Assembly: GCA_044222225.1 (NCBI GenBank)
Contig: JBGANR010000007.1
Span: 1 to 64,000 of the forward strand
Reading direction: 5' to 3'
Length of the DNA: 64,000 nt
Source: JBGANR01 sp044222225
GTDB taxonomy: Bacteria; Actinomycetota; Actinomycetes; Mycobacteriales; Mycobacteriaceae
Shown: positions 36,204-45,403 of the stretch, piece after piece
Layout: each line of letters opens with the position of its first letter
How positions within the stretch are numbered: position 1 is the first letter of the stretch
Notes under the pieces: generated by a model
Database searches by the model: none
What the model was told of the DNA's origin: nothing
The model's input: the letters and a program-made list of their open reading frames with translations, nothing else
Made by a program: the position numbers and the translations under genes

Positions 36204-37178
36204 CTACGCCCGACGGCGCACGACGAGCACCGCAGCCACGAGCACGACCGCGGCGGGCACGAGGAACAGCGCCGATTCGATCGCCTGGAAGAGCGCGAAC
36301 CGGCCGTCGGGGTGGTACTCGATGTAGTGGCGCAGACCGTGGTCGAGCATGAACCGCTCGGTGCGGACCCCGGAGCCGTACACCGCGTCGACGCCGCCGT
36401 CGACCTGCCGGAGCAGCGCGTCCTCCTCGGCGTCGGTGAGCCGGTGACCGGTGGTGTCGACCCATCCGCTGTGCACGGTCCAGTTCCGGTCCGGACGCCA
36501 GGCGGCCGGCTGCGTCGACGGCTCGGCGACGCGCACGAGAGGCGTGCGGTAGTGCGGCCGGACGTACTCCTCGAGCGGCAACCGCACCGCCAGGAAGACG
36601 AGCAGCGTCGCACCCATCGCGACGACGGTGCGCTGCAGCAGCGCTCCCGCCAGCACCCCGACGGCGAAGGTGAACACGGCCGCGGCGGTGAGGCCGGGCA
36701 CCGCGACGAGGAAGGCCGGCGCGTGCATCCGGCCGGAGATCTCGTCCAGCGGCATCCGCCACCAGCCGATCAGCGCGGCGAACGCGGCGGTCAGCACGGC
36801 GACGCTCCCGCCGACGAGGGCGAGTTTGACGGCCAGCCATCGGGCTCTGGGCACGGTCTGGGCGAAGGCGAACCGCCACGTGCCCTGTTCGAACTCCCGC
36901 GCCAACAGCGGCGCGCCGACGAAGGCACCGGTGAGCGCAGGCAGGAACGCGGCCCACAGCAGCCGGTTCGCCCATTCCTGATGCCGGTCGACGAACCGCG
37001 CGACGAGGTCGCTGCAGCCGGCGCCTGCCGAGTCCGCGACACAGGCGGCGACGCCGTCGATCCGGTAGGCGTCGTGCATGGCGAGCCCGCCGACGACGAT
37101 CGGGACGGCGAGGAGCACGAAGAGCAGCAGAGCGGCGAGCGCCTCGGCACGGTGTTGCCGCCAGGTCAGCCAGAGCAC
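36204..37178 (-). CDS. ABC transporter permease (ABC-2 type)
   Basis: 324 aa with about six membrane helices and a large extracytoplasmic segment (~205-285) before the last helix. The N-terminus MLWLTWRQHRAEALAALLLF is typical of actinobacterial ABC-2 permeases next to YtrA-type regulators. AREFEQGTWRFAFAQTVPRARWLAVKL is the coupling region. Overlaps the ATPase gene by 13 bp; last gene of the GntR-ABC operon. The substrate is unknown; related operons respond to cell-wall stress. Confidence 0.85.
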   Translation of the reverse strand: MLWLTWRQHRAEALAALLLFVLLAVPIVVGGLAMHDAYRIDGVAACVADSAGAGCSDLVARFVDRHQEWANRLLWAAFLPALTGAFVGAPLLAREFEQGTWRFAFAQTVPRARWLAVKLALVGGSVAVLTAAFAALIGWWRMPLDEISGRMHAPAFLVAVPGLTAAAVFTFAVGVLAGALLQRTVVAMGATLLVFLAVRLPLEEYVRPHYRTPLVRVAEPSTQPAAWRPDRNWTVHSGWVDTTGHRLTDAEEDALLRQVDGGVDAVYGSGVRTERFMLDHGLRHYIEYHPDGRFALFQAIESALFLVPAAVVLVAAVLVVRRRA

Positions 37179-38050
37179 CGGTCGTCCTCCGTCTCGTCGC
37201 CCATGGCGAGGTACGCCAACACCAGTTCCTCCAGACGCACCGGGTGGGACTCCCAGCGCGGATGCGGCGCGACGCCCCCGGGCCCACGGACGAGCAGGTT
37301 GCTGTGCCGCAGCCCGTGGGTGGCGGCGACGAGACCGTCGACCGGGCGGTCGGTGCGCGGACCGGTGAGCGTCCGATGCTCGGCCAGCAGATCGTCGATG
37401 TCGCCGGCCAGACGCACCCGACCCCGATGCAGCAGGACGAGGTGATCGCAGACCTGCTCCAATTCGGCCACGACGTGCGAGGAGAGCACCACCGTCAGAT
37501 CGTCCTCGGCGACGGCCGCGACCAGCGAGCGCATGACCTCGCGGCGAGCCACGGGGTCCAGGCTCGCGACCGGCTCGTCCAGCACGAGCAGCCGCGGCCG
37601 CTTGGCCAGTGCGAGCGTGAGCGCCACCTGCGCCTGCTGCCCGCCGGAGAGCGAACCGGTCTTGCGCCGCAGCTCGATGCCGAGCTCGTCGAGACGCCGC
37701 TCGGCCGCGGCGGAGTCGAAGCGCGGATTCATCGAGCGCCCGGCGTGCAGCATGTCGGCGACGGTGAAGCCGCGGTACAGCGGGTGGTCCTGGGCGACGA
37801 AGCCGACCTGCGCCAGCCCGTCGGCGCTGTCCATCCGCACGGCGCGGCCGAACATCGACACGCCGCCCACGGTCGGCCGCAGCAGCCCGATCACCAGGTG
37901 CAACAGGGTGGTCTTGCCCGCGCCGTTCGCCCCGATGAGGCCGACGATCCGGCCGCGCGGCAGTTCGAACGAACAGTCGCGCAGCGCCCAGGTACGCCGT
38001 CCGTACCGTTTGCCGAGTCCGGCCACCGCGACCGCCGGCGGCTCGCTCAC
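37166..38050 (-). CDS. ABC transporter ATP-binding protein
   Basis: 294 aa from GTG overlapping the GntR stop. Walker A GANGAGKTT, Q-loop VAQDHPLYRG, signature SLSGGQQAQVAL, Walker B LLVLDEP and H-loop SSHVV are all intact, followed by a ~90-residue C-terminal region. Partner of the downstream permease; together a YtrBC-like exporter controlled by the GntR protein. Confidence 0.9.
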   Translation of the reverse strand: MSEPPAVAVAGLGKRYGRRTWALRDCSFELPRGRIVGLIGANGAGKTTLLHLVIGLLRPTVGGVSMFGRAVRMDSADGLAQVGFVAQDHPLYRGFTVADMLHAGRSMNPRFDSAAAERRLDELGIELRRKTGSLSGGQQAQVALTLALAKRPRLLVLDEPVASLDPVARREVMRSLVAAVAEDDLTVVLSSHVVAELEQVCDHLVLLHRGRVRLAGDIDDLLAEHRTLTGPRTDRPVDGLVAATHGLRHSNLLVRGPGGVAPHPRWESHPVRLEELVLAYLAMGDETEDDRCSG

Positions 38051-38439
38051 GCCACTCCCCGATCGGCCTCGTCGTCGAGGGCCGCGGAGATCAGCGCCCG
38101 CGTCTGCTCGACGTCCAGCCCGGCCTCGCGCGCCGTGTGCATCCAGGCGCGCAGCCCCCGAGACAGCTGCGCGTACGTGGCCGCCGGCACCCGGTCGACG
38201 CTGCCCACCACGAAGGTCCCCTGCCCGGCACGCGGCGCGGCGAGCCCGGCGTGCTCGAGCTCGCGGTAGGCCTTCGCCACGGTGTTGGGGTTGACGACGA
38301 GCGCCGCCGCCACCTCTCGCACCGTCGGCAGCCGATCGCCGTCGCACAGGTACCCCAGCAGCAGCCCGCGTCGCACCTGCTCGACGAGCTGCAGATAGGT
38401 CGGCACCCCGGACCGTGCGTCCAATCGGAACGCAAACAT
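38047..38439 (-). CDS. GntR family regulator, YtrA subfamily
   Basis: 130 aa from ATG with GAGGTGG upstream. Winged helix at ~8-75 (GVPTYLQLVEQVRRGLLLGY, GDRLPTVREVAAALVVNPNTVAKAYRELEHAGL, GQGTFVV) followed by a short ~50-residue helical C-domain, the YtrA hallmark rather than the long effector domains of other GntR proteins. First gene of its operon with the ABC pair; a matching operator lies at its promoter, so autoregulation is likely. Confidence 0.9.
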   Translation of the reverse strand: MFAFRLDARSGVPTYLQLVEQVRRGLLLGYLCDGDRLPTVREVAAALVVNPNTVAKAYRELEHAGLAAPRAGQGTFVVGSVDRVPAATYAQLSRGLRAWMHTAREAGLDVEQTRALISAALDDEADRGVA

Positions 38440-38462
38440 GTCACCACCTCGATCCCGTCCTT

Positions 38463-38484
38463 GTGTACTAGGACAATAATACAC
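38463..38484. promoter_or_regulatory. YtrA-type operator upstream of the GntR-ABC operon
   Basis: Inverted repeat GTGTACTA-N6-TAATACAC (7 of 8 positions symmetric), 24 bases upstream of the GntR start codon and within the expected promoter. The spacing and sequence resemble known YtrA sites. Confidence 0.7.
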
Positions 38485-38502
38485 GAAGTGGTGCTGCGGC
38501 GG

Positions 38503-39630
38503 TCAGGCCACCAGGCTCGCCGCCGCCCGCGCGATGGCGAGTTCCTCGTTGGTCGGGACCACGAGCACGGCGACGTCGGCGTCATCCGGCGAGATCCGGC
38601 GGGGCCCGCCACGGCTCGCGTTGCGCTCCGGGTCGACGACGACGCCGAACCGTTCCAGGCCCGCCAACGCGTCGGCCCGGACGGCGGGGGTGTTCTCCCC
38701 GACGCCCGCGGTGAAGGTGATCGCGTCGACGCCGCCCAGTTCCACAAGGTAAGCCCCGATGTAGCGGCGCAGCCGATGGATGTAGACGTCGTACGCCAGG
38801 CGGGCGCGGGCGTCACCCTCGGCGATGAGGCCCATGACCGCACGGAAGTCGTTCTCCCCGCACATGCCCTTGAGGCCGGAACGGCGGTTGAGCAACGTGT
38901 CGATGTCGTCGACGCTCATCCCGGCGACGCGATGGAGGTGCAGCAGCAGCCCCGGGTCGATGTCGCCGCAGCGCGTGCCCATGACGAGACCCTCGAGCGG
39001 CGTGAGGCCCATCGTCGTGTCGACGGCGCGTCCACCCCGCACGGCCGACGCCGACGCGCCGTTGCCGAGGTGCAGGACGATCTGGTTCACCGACTCGAGG
39101 TCTCGGCCGAGGAACCGGGCGACCTCGCCGGAGACGTACTGGTGCGAGGTGCCGTGGAAGCCGTATCGGCGCAGCTCGTAGCGCTCGGCCAGTTCGGCGT
39201 CGATGGCGTATTCGGCCGCCGCATCCGGCAGATCCGAGAAGAAGGCGGTGTCGAAGACCGCGACGTGCGGGACGTCCGGCAGCAACTTCCGGGCGACCTC
39301 GATGCCTGTGACGTTCGCCGGGTTGTGCAGCGGCGCCAAAGGATTGAGCCGGGTGATCTCGGCGACCACGGCGTCGTCGAGGATCGTCGGCTGCCGGAAC
39401 TCCCGGCCGCCGTGCACCACCCGGTGTCCGACGGCGGCCACCGAATCGAGGTCGATGCCGCGTTCGGCGAGCAGATCGAAGACGCTGAGCAGCGCCTGCC
39501 CGTGGTCGGCGACCTCTCCTTCACCGATGCGCTCGACGATGCCGCTCGCCGCGACGTCCGCGGTGGCGGCGTCGACGACCTGGTACTTGAGCGAGGACGA
39601 CCCCGCGTTGAGGACGAGGACTGTAGCCAT
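38503..39630 (-). CDS. ackA: Acetate kinase
   Basis: 375 aa. Interconverts acetyl phosphate/ADP with acetate/ATP. ASKHA fold motifs: LVLNAGSSSLKYQV at the N-terminus, GHRVVHGG, VFDTAFF, YGFHGTSHQYV, VLHLGNGAS, MGTRCGDIDPG and TAGVGENTPAVR. Starts 5 bp after the pta stop, forming the pta-ackA operon. Confidence 0.96.
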   Translation of the reverse strand: MATVLVLNAGSSSLKYQVVDAATADVAASGIVERIGEGEVADHGQALLSVFDLLAERGIDLDSVAAVGHRVVHGGREFRQPTILDDAVVAEITRLNPLAPLHNPANVTGIEVARKLLPDVPHVAVFDTAFFSDLPDAAAEYAIDAELAERYELRRYGFHGTSHQYVSGEVARFLGRDLESVNQIVLHLGNGASASAVRGGRAVDTTMGLTPLEGLVMGTRCGDIDPGLLLHLHRVAGMSVDDIDTLLNRRSGLKGMCGENDFRAVMGLIAEGDARARLAYDVYIHRLRRYIGAYLVELGGVDAITFTAGVGENTPAVRADALAGLERFGVVVDPERNASRGGPRRISPDDADVAVLVVPTNEELAIARAAASLVA

Positions 39631-39635
39631 GACTC

Positions 39636-41708
39636 CTACCCGGCCTGGATCGCCGTGATGGCGACCGTGTTGACGATGTCCTTGACGAGCGCGCCGCGCG
39701 ACAGATCGTTGATCGGCTTGCGCAGCCCCTGCAGCACCGGGCCGACGGCGACGGCCCCGGCGCTGCGCTGCACGGCCTTGTACGTGTTGTTACCGGTGTT
39801 GAGGTCGGGGAAGATGAGCACCGTCGCCCGCCCGGCGACCGGCGAGTCCGGCATCTTCGACGCCGCAACGCTCGGTTCGACGGCCGCGTCGTACTGGATC
39901 GGGCCTTCGACGAGCAGTTCCGGCGCCCGCTCGCGGACGAGTTCGGTGGCCTTGCGCACCTTGTCGACATCCGCCCCGCTGCCGGACGTGCCCGTGGAGT
40001 ACGAGAGCATCGCGACGCGCGGCTCGATGCCGAAGGCCGCGGCCGTCGTCGCCGAGGAGATGGCGATGTCGGCGAGCTGCTCGGCCGACGGATCCGGCAC
40101 GATCGCGCAGTCGCCGAAGGCGAGCACCCGGTCGGCGAGGCACATGAGGAAGATCGAGCTGACGGTCGAGACGCCCGGCATCGTCTTGATGATCTCGAAC
40201 GACGGCCGGATGGTGTGGGCCGTCGTGTGCGCGGCACCCGAGACCATGCCGTCGGCGATCCCGTCCTGAACCATCATCGTGCCGAAGTAGGAGACGTCGG
40301 AGACGATGGCACGAGCCTTGTCGACGGTCATCCCCTTGTGCTTGCGCAGTTCGGCGTACTCGGCGGCGAACCGGTCCACCAGTTCGGAGCTCGCCGGATC
40401 GATCACCTCGGCGGCCGAGAGATCGACGCCCAACTCGGCGGCGCGGCTGAGCACGGCGTCGACGTTCCCGAGGATCGTCAGGTCGGCGACCTGCCGGTGC
40501 AGCAGCGTCCCCGCGGCACGCAGGATCCGGTCGTCGCCGCCCTCCGGCAGCACGATCCGCTTGCGGGCCTCCCGCGCGCGCAACAACAGCTGGTACTCGA
40601 ACATCTGCGGGGTGACGACGTCCGGCGCCGAGAGCTTGAGGTTCTCGAAGACGCTCTCGGCGTCGAGGTAGGAGTCGCAGAGCGAGAGCGCGCGGTCGAT
40701 CTTCCGCCGCGATTCCGGACGCACCTTGGCCCGGGTGTGCGCGGCGATGCTCGCCGTCTCGTAGGTGCCCTGCTCGCAGGCGAGGATCGGCAGCGCCGGC
40801 CGCAGGCCCTTGACCAGGGCTTCGATCATCGGGTGCGGCAGCATGCCGCCGTTGAGGATGATGCCGGAGAGCTTGGGCATGCCCTTCGCCTCGTTCGCCG
40901 AGACGAGCGCGAGCAGCACGTCGGAGCGATCGGCGGGCGCGATGACGGCGACGCCCTCGGTGAGCCGCTCGAGGATGTGCTCGACGGTCATGCCGCCGAC
41001 GATGACCGACATCGCCTCGCGGCCGAGCAGCTCCGGATCGCCGCTGTAGAGCCGGGCGTCGAGTGCCTCGGCGAGTTCGCCGATCGTCGGCGCGATGAGC
41101 AGCGGATCCTCGGGGATGCCCCACACCGGCAGGCCCGTCTCGGCGACGGCGGAGACGATCACGCCCCGCAGTTCCGGCGCGCAGCGGTTGACGACGACGG
41201 CCGCCGTCACCGCGTGCTGCGCCGCCACCTCGGCGATGCAGAGGTCCGCGAGGTCGCGCACGTCGCTCGCCGACCGGTCCGCCGCGCTGAGCGAGAGCAG
41301 CACCGGCGTGCCGAGATTGGCGGCGATCTTGGCGTTGAACGTCAGCTCGGACGGGCTCGCGATGTCGGTGTAATCGGAGCCGATGACTAGCACGGCGTCG
41401 CAGCGGCGCTCGACGGCGTGGAAGCGATCGACGATCCGCTCCAGCGCCGCCTCGGCGTCGACGTGGACGTCCTCGTAGCCGACGCCGATGCAGTCGTCGT
41501 AGTCGATGGACGCGGTGGCCTGGGTGAGCAACAGGTCGACGACGTGGTCGCGGCCGCCGCCGCGCGCGATCGGCCGGAACACGCCGACGCGCCCACCCCG
41601 AAGGGCGAGCGCGTGCAGCACTCCCAGGCCGATGGTCGACTTCCCGGTGTGGCCTTCGGGCGAGGCCAGATAGACGCTCGTGAACTCCTGGGGTGCGGAC
41701 TCCGGCAT
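39636..41708 (-). CDS. pta: Phosphate acetyltransferase (long form)
   Basis: 690 aa from ATG; two-domain Pta. The N-terminal ~230 residues are an AAA_26/BioD-like domain with P-loop SPEGHTGKST; a DRTGG domain occupies ~235-350; the catalytic PTA_PTB domain is C-terminal (~370-690: RIVLPEGGDDRILRAAG, ADGMVSGAAHTTAHTIRP, SSIFLMCL, VAMLSYSTGTSGSG, FPDLNTGNNTYKAVQR). Interconverts acetyl-CoA and acetyl phosphate and acts with AckA in acetate overflow and assimilation. Confidence 0.96.
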   Translation of the reverse strand: MPESAPQEFTSVYLASPEGHTGKSTIGLGVLHALALRGGRVGVFRPIARGGGRDHVVDLLLTQATASIDYDDCIGVGYEDVHVDAEAALERIVDRFHAVERRCDAVLVIGSDYTDIASPSELTFNAKIAANLGTPVLLSLSAADRSASDVRDLADLCIAEVAAQHAVTAAVVVNRCAPELRGVIVSAVAETGLPVWGIPEDPLLIAPTIGELAEALDARLYSGDPELLGREAMSVIVGGMTVEHILERLTEGVAVIAPADRSDVLLALVSANEAKGMPKLSGIILNGGMLPHPMIEALVKGLRPALPILACEQGTYETASIAAHTRAKVRPESRRKIDRALSLCDSYLDAESVFENLKLSAPDVVTPQMFEYQLLLRAREARKRIVLPEGGDDRILRAAGTLLHRQVADLTILGNVDAVLSRAAELGVDLSAAEVIDPASSELVDRFAAEYAELRKHKGMTVDKARAIVSDVSYFGTMMVQDGIADGMVSGAAHTTAHTIRPSFEIIKTMPGVSTVSSIFLMCLADRVLAFGDCAIVPDPSAEQLADIAISSATTAAAFGIEPRVAMLSYSTGTSGSGADVDKVRKATELVRERAPELLVEGPIQYDAAVEPSVAASKMPDSPVAGRATVLIFPDLNTGNNTYKAVQRSAGAVAVGPVLQGLRKPINDLSRGALVKDIVNTVAITAIQAG

Positions 41709-41772
41709 GGCTGAGACCCTATCGGCACCTGTGTCGGCTCGGGGGAAGTGAGGCCCCTCCCGATCCGACAGC

Positions 41773-42702
41773 TCAGCGACGCTGGGCCACCGCGACGCCG
41801 AGCAGGCACAGCGCGCCGCCGAGGAGGGCGAGCGTCGTGGGCAGTTCGCCGAGCAGCGTCCAGGACAGGGCGATGGCGACGGCCGGCGCGGCGAGCGTCG
41901 ACGCCGTCGCGCGGCCGGCGGGGACCCGCGCCAGCGCGTACGACCAGGTGCTGAACGCGACGGCGGTCGGGAAGACGCCCAGGTAGACGAGCCCCAGGAT
42001 CGACCCGGCGGGCGCCGCCGCCGTCTCGGTGACGAAGGCGGGCGCCCACGGCGTGAGCACGATGGTCCCGACGACGCAGCCGAGCCAGACGCCGGTGGCC
42101 GCGTCGACGCCGCGGAAGCTGAGCTTCTGCAGCAGCACGCCCGCCGCGTAGAGCACCGCGGACAACAGGGCCAGTGCGATGCCGAGGACGCTGGCGTGCA
42201 CGCCCGTCCCGCCCACCGCGATGAGCACGACGCCGCCGAAGGCGACGAGCATGCCCACGACGAGCGTCCGCGGGAAGCCCTCACCGAACGCGAAACCGGC
42301 GACGACGGCCACGATGATCGGTGCGAAGTTGACCAGCAACGCGGCCGTCCCGGCATCGACGTGCTGCTCGGCCCAGGGCAGCACCGCGAAGTACGCGCCG
42401 AACCACGCCGCGCCGTACGCGACGACCAGCGCGAGCGTCTTCCCACGCGGCAGACCTGCGACGATGCCGCCGCTGCCGGCCAGTCGGCGCAGCGCGAACG
42501 GCGTCAAGACGAGCGCCGCGAGGGCGACGCGGCCGAAGGCCATTGATCCGGGTGAGTAGTCCTCGCCGATGGCGCGGATGGCGACGAAGGCCGACGCCCA
42601 CAGGAGCACGGTGACGGTGAGCGCCGCGGCGGACAGCAGGTCGGCGGGTCGCCGGCCGTTCGCAGAGGCGGCGGAGGCACCGGTTGAGGTCATGGAACGC
42701 AT
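41773..42702 (-). CDS. EamA/DMT family transporter
   Basis: 309 aa from the ATG after GAGGA (an ATG nine bases further in is also possible). Ten hydrophobic helices arranged as two EamA repeats: ~18-150 (LLWASAFVAIRAI, RVALAALVLTPFAL, LLVNFAPIIVAVVAGFAFGEG) and ~160-309 (LLSAVLYAAGVLLQ, VYLGVFPTAVAFSTWSYAL, TLAAPAVAIALSWTLLGELP). Probable metabolite exporter. Divergent from a LysR gene with about 70 bp between, the classical arrangement for a regulator and its target. Confidence 0.88.
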   Translation of the reverse strand: MRSMTSTGASAASANGRRPADLLSAAALTVTVLLWASAFVAIRAIGEDYSPGSMAFGRVALAALVLTPFALRRLAGSGGIVAGLPRGKTLALVVAYGAAWFGAYFAVLPWAEQHVDAGTAALLVNFAPIIVAVVAGFAFGEGFPRTLVVGMLVAFGGVVLIAVGGTGVHASVLGIALALLSAVLYAAGVLLQKLSFRGVDAATGVWLGCVVGTIVLTPWAPAFVTETAAAPAGSILGLVYLGVFPTAVAFSTWSYALARVPAGRATASTLAAPAVAIALSWTLLGELPTTLALLGGALCLLGVAVAQRR

Positions 42703-42772
42703 GTGCTCATCCTCGCCGCGAGATTCATGAAGCACAAGCAAATACTCCTGTCGCACTGTTCAGCATCGGTGT

Positions 42773-43681
42773 ATGGTTTCGAGGGTGTACGACCCCGCCC
42801 GTCTGCGAACCTTTCTCGCCGTCGCCGCCGAGGGATCTGTGGGCCGCGCTGCCGCGAACCTCGGCTACACGCCGTCGGCCGTCAGCCAGCAACTCACCGT
42901 CCTGCAACGGGAGACGGGCCTGACGCTCGTCGAACGCGTCGGCCGCGGCATCGAGGTGACGGCCATCGGCCGGATCTTCGCCGCGGAGGCCGGCCGGACC
43001 CTCGCCGCACTCGCCGCCCTCGAACGGACGGCCGACGACCTGCGCGGCGGCCGCACCGGAAGCCTGACGATCGCCTACTTCTCGTCGGCCGGGACGGCGT
43101 GGATGCCGCCGGTGGTCGCCCGGCTGCGCGCCGAGTTCCCGCAGCTGCGGCTGAACCTGCACCTCATCGAGCTCGGCGGCGTCGAGAACCCCGACATCGC
43201 GCTGGCGATCGACGAGATCGCCGGTCCCGAGGCATCCGATCCGGGCCCGCCCGCCTACCGCAGCGAGTTCGTCACCCAGGAGCGCTATCGCGTCGTCGTC
43301 CCCGACGGCCACCGGCTCGCAGGCGCAGAATCCGTCAGCCTCGCCGAGCTCGCGGCCGAGACCTGGATCGACAACGACGTCCTCGAGGGCCCCTGCAGCC
43401 GCATCGTCCACGGCGCCTGCCGCGCCCACGGCTTCGAGCCGCCCTACGGCGTCCAGGCCCAGGATCATCCGACGGCGATGAGCTTCGTCGCGGCCGGCGT
43501 CGGCGTCACCGTGCTCCCCGATCTCGCCTCCACGGCGCTTCCCGCAGGGACGACGGCCGTGCGGATCACCGACCCGGCGCTGCGCCGCACGATCCGGCTG
43601 CGCATCCGCGAAGCCGTCGCCGGCAACCCCGCGGCGATCCGGTTCGCCGAGCTGCTGCGCGAACAGGTCGCCGCGGGCTGA
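42773..43681 (+). CDS. LysR family transcriptional regulator
   Basis: 302 aa. Winged HTH at ~5-65 (LRTFLAVAAEGSVGRAAANL, YTPSAVSQQLTVLQRETG), then the type 2 periplasmic-binding-like effector domain (~90-295, TIAYFSSAGTAWMPPVVARL, YRVVVPDGHRLAGAE). The divergent EamA gene is the likely target and its substrate or a precursor the likely effector; this is inference from layout. Confidence 0.9.
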   Translation: MVSRVYDPARLRTFLAVAAEGSVGRAAANLGYTPSAVSQQLTVLQRETGLTLVERVGRGIEVTAIGRIFAAEAGRTLAALAALERTADDLRGGRTGSLTIAYFSSAGTAWMPPVVARLRAEFPQLRLNLHLIELGGVENPDIALAIDEIAGPEASDPGPPAYRSEFVTQERYRVVVPDGHRLAGAESVSLAELAAETWIDNDVLEGPCSRIVHGACRAHGFEPPYGVQAQDHPTAMSFVAAGVGVTVLPDLASTALPAGTTAVRITDPALRRTIRLRIREAVAGNPAAIRFAELLREQVAAG

Positions 43682-43725
43682 GTGCGTCGTCACCGCCACG
43701 CCGGCGGGCGTCATGAGAGCGCCGC

Positions 43726-44802
43726 TCAGGCGTCCGGGACGAGGGTGCGCAACCGCGGCTCGAGGTCGCGGCGGAACAGCTCGAGGAACCGTCGCTGGTC
43801 GTGCCCCGGCGCGTGGAAGACGAGGTGGTTGAGCCCCGCCTCGGTGTAGCGCGCGACCTGCGCGACCACCTCGTCGGGATCACTCGAGACGATCCAGCGC
43901 CGCGCGACCTGCTCGATCGGCAGCTCGTCGGCCAGCCGCTCCATCTCCGTCGAACTCGAGACGCTGTGCTTCTGCTCGGGCGTCAGCGAGAGCGGCGCCC
44001 AGAACCGGGTGTTCTCCAGCGCGACGTCGGGATCGGTCTCGTAGCTGAGCTTGATCTCGATCATCCGGTCGACGCCGCCCGCGTCACGACCCGCCTTCTC
44101 CGCGCCCTCGGCGAGACCCGGCAGCAGCTTCTCTGTGTAGAGCTCCATGCCCTTGCCGGACGTGCAGATCATCCCGTCGGCGACGCGGCCCGCGTAGCGC
44201 GCCATCATCGGACCGCCGGCGGCGACATAGACGGGCACGGGGCGCTCCGGGACGTCGTACATGAAGGCGCCCTTGGTCGAGTAGTACTCGCCCTCGAAGG
44301 ACACCTCCTCCCCCGTCCACAGCTCACGCATGAGCCGCACGGCCTCACGCAGCCGGCCGAAACGCTCCTTGAACTCGGGCCACGGACCGGTGAAGCCGGT
44401 GGCGTACTCGTTGAGCGCCTCACCGGTGCCGACACCGAGCATGACGCGCCCCGGGTAGAGGCACGCCAGCGTCGCGAAGGCCTGCGCGACGACGGCGGGA
44501 TTGTAGCGGAAGGTCGGCGTCATGACGGACGTGCCGAGGACGATCCGGTCGGTCCGCTCGCCGACGGCCGCGAGCCAGGCCAGCGAGAACGGGGCGTGGC
44601 CGCCGTTGTGCCGCCACGGCTGGAAATGATCGCTCACGGTGGCCGAATCCATGCCCGCAGCCTCGGCGGCGACGGCGAACTCGACGAGGTCACGCGGCGA
44701 GAACTGCTCGGCGGAGGCCTTGTATCCCAGGCGAAGCGGCGGAGTCGATCCCACGAGTTCCACGTCAGACCCGGCCGATTCCACACGTTCCATCTCACCC
44801 AT
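43726..44802 (-). CDS. fgd: F420-dependent glucose-6-phosphate dehydrogenase
   Basis: 358 aa as read from the first ATG; relatives have ~336. Luciferase-like fold: LRLGYKASAEQFSPRDLVEF, MDSATVSDHFQPWRHNGGHAPF with the F420-binding Asp-His, LGTSVMTPTFRYNPAVVAQAF, MLGVGTGEALNEYATGFTGPWPEF, and PIEQVARRWIVSSDP. Oxidises glucose-6-phosphate while reducing cofactor F420. The ~20 residues before LRLGYK (MGEMERVESAGSD…) are an extra N-terminus coincident with a diverged copy of repeat A; GTG codons inside it could be the original start. The first 8 bp overlap the Uma2 gene. Confidence 0.94.
   Translation of the reverse strand: MGEMERVESAGSDVELVGSTPPLRLGYKASAEQFSPRDLVEFAVAAEAAGMDSATVSDHFQPWRHNGGHAPFSLAWLAAVGERTDRIVLGTSVMTPTFRYNPAVVAQAFATLACLYPGRVMLGVGTGEALNEYATGFTGPWPEFKERFGRLREAVRLMRELWTGEEVSFEGEYYSTKGAFMYDVPERPVPVYVAAGGPMMARYAGRVADGMICTSGKGMELYTEKLLPGLAEGAEKAGRDAGGVDRMIEIKLSYETDPDVALENTRFWAPLSLTPEQKHSVSSSTEMERLADELPIEQVARRWIVSSDPDEVVAQVARYTEAGLNHLVFHAPGHDQRRFLELFRRDLEPRLRTLVPDA
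44772..44799 (+). repeat. Dispersed repeat A, diverged copy at fgd start
   Basis: GGCCGATTCCACACGTTCCATCTC; differs from the consensus at four positions around the centre but keeps both flanks. It encodes, on the minus strand, MERVESAG at the extended N-terminus of Fgd. Confidence 0.5.
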
Positions 44803-45403
44803 CGTGCCGCACCCCCGGCTCCAGCAGCTCGACGGGGTCGAAGGCGATCGGGAACGGCAGCTCGGTGCGGAACTCCTGCCCGCTGAGCGCCTTCGCCGCG
44901 AGCTCGTACCGGCCCTCGACGAGGCGCAACAGCTCGACGTAGACGCGGGCGCCGGCGATCTCGACGCGCAGGAAGTACGGCACGCCGGCCTGGGCGCAGA
45001 GCGCGAGCTTGTCGATCCGGTCGCGCCGGCGGCTGCTGCGCGAAACGAACTCGACGGGCATGAGTACCTGACTCACCGGGACCCAGGTGATCTGTTCCGC
45101 CGGCGTCCGAAGCACGGCGAGGTCCGGCTCGAGCCAGGTCTGCTCGCCGAACTGCATGTTGATACTCGAATAGACGACAAAGCCGGACCCCGCCACCGAG
45201 CGGTCCAGCAATACCGTTAGCCTGACCGTCGCATAACTGTTGCCGCTGCCTTCTCGCGGACTCACAACCAGCCCCCCGTCCACACACTCGTATTTAGCGG
45301 GCGGCAGATCGTCGAGCGGCAGATAGCGCTCGGCCAGCCTCGTCGTCCACAGTCCGGCGAGGTCGACCAGCGGGTCGAACGGTTCGAACACGGGAACAGC
45401 CAT
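44795..45403 (-). CDS. Uma2 family (DUF820) putative restriction-endonuclease-like protein
   Basis: 202 aa. Uma2/DUF820 PD-(D/E)XK-like fold: YECVDGGLVVSPREG near residue 38, WLEPDLAVL (Asp), MPVEFVSRSSRRRDRIDKLALCAQAGVPYFLRVE with the Glu and Lys of the putative active site. The family is abundant in cyanobacteria and Actinobacteria and its role is not established. The stop overlaps the fgd start by 8 bp, so the two may be co-expressed, a pairing I do not know from elsewhere. Confidence 0.78.
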   Translation of the reverse strand: MAVPVFEPFDPLVDLAGLWTTRLAERYLPLDDLPPAKYECVDGGLVVSPREGSGNSYATVRLTVLLDRSVAGSGFVVYSSINMQFGEQTWLEPDLAVLRTPAEQITWVPVSQVLMPVEFVSRSSRRRDRIDKLALCAQAGVPYFLRVEIAGARVYVELLRLVEGRYELAAKALSGQEFRTELPFPIAFDPVELLEPGVRHDG

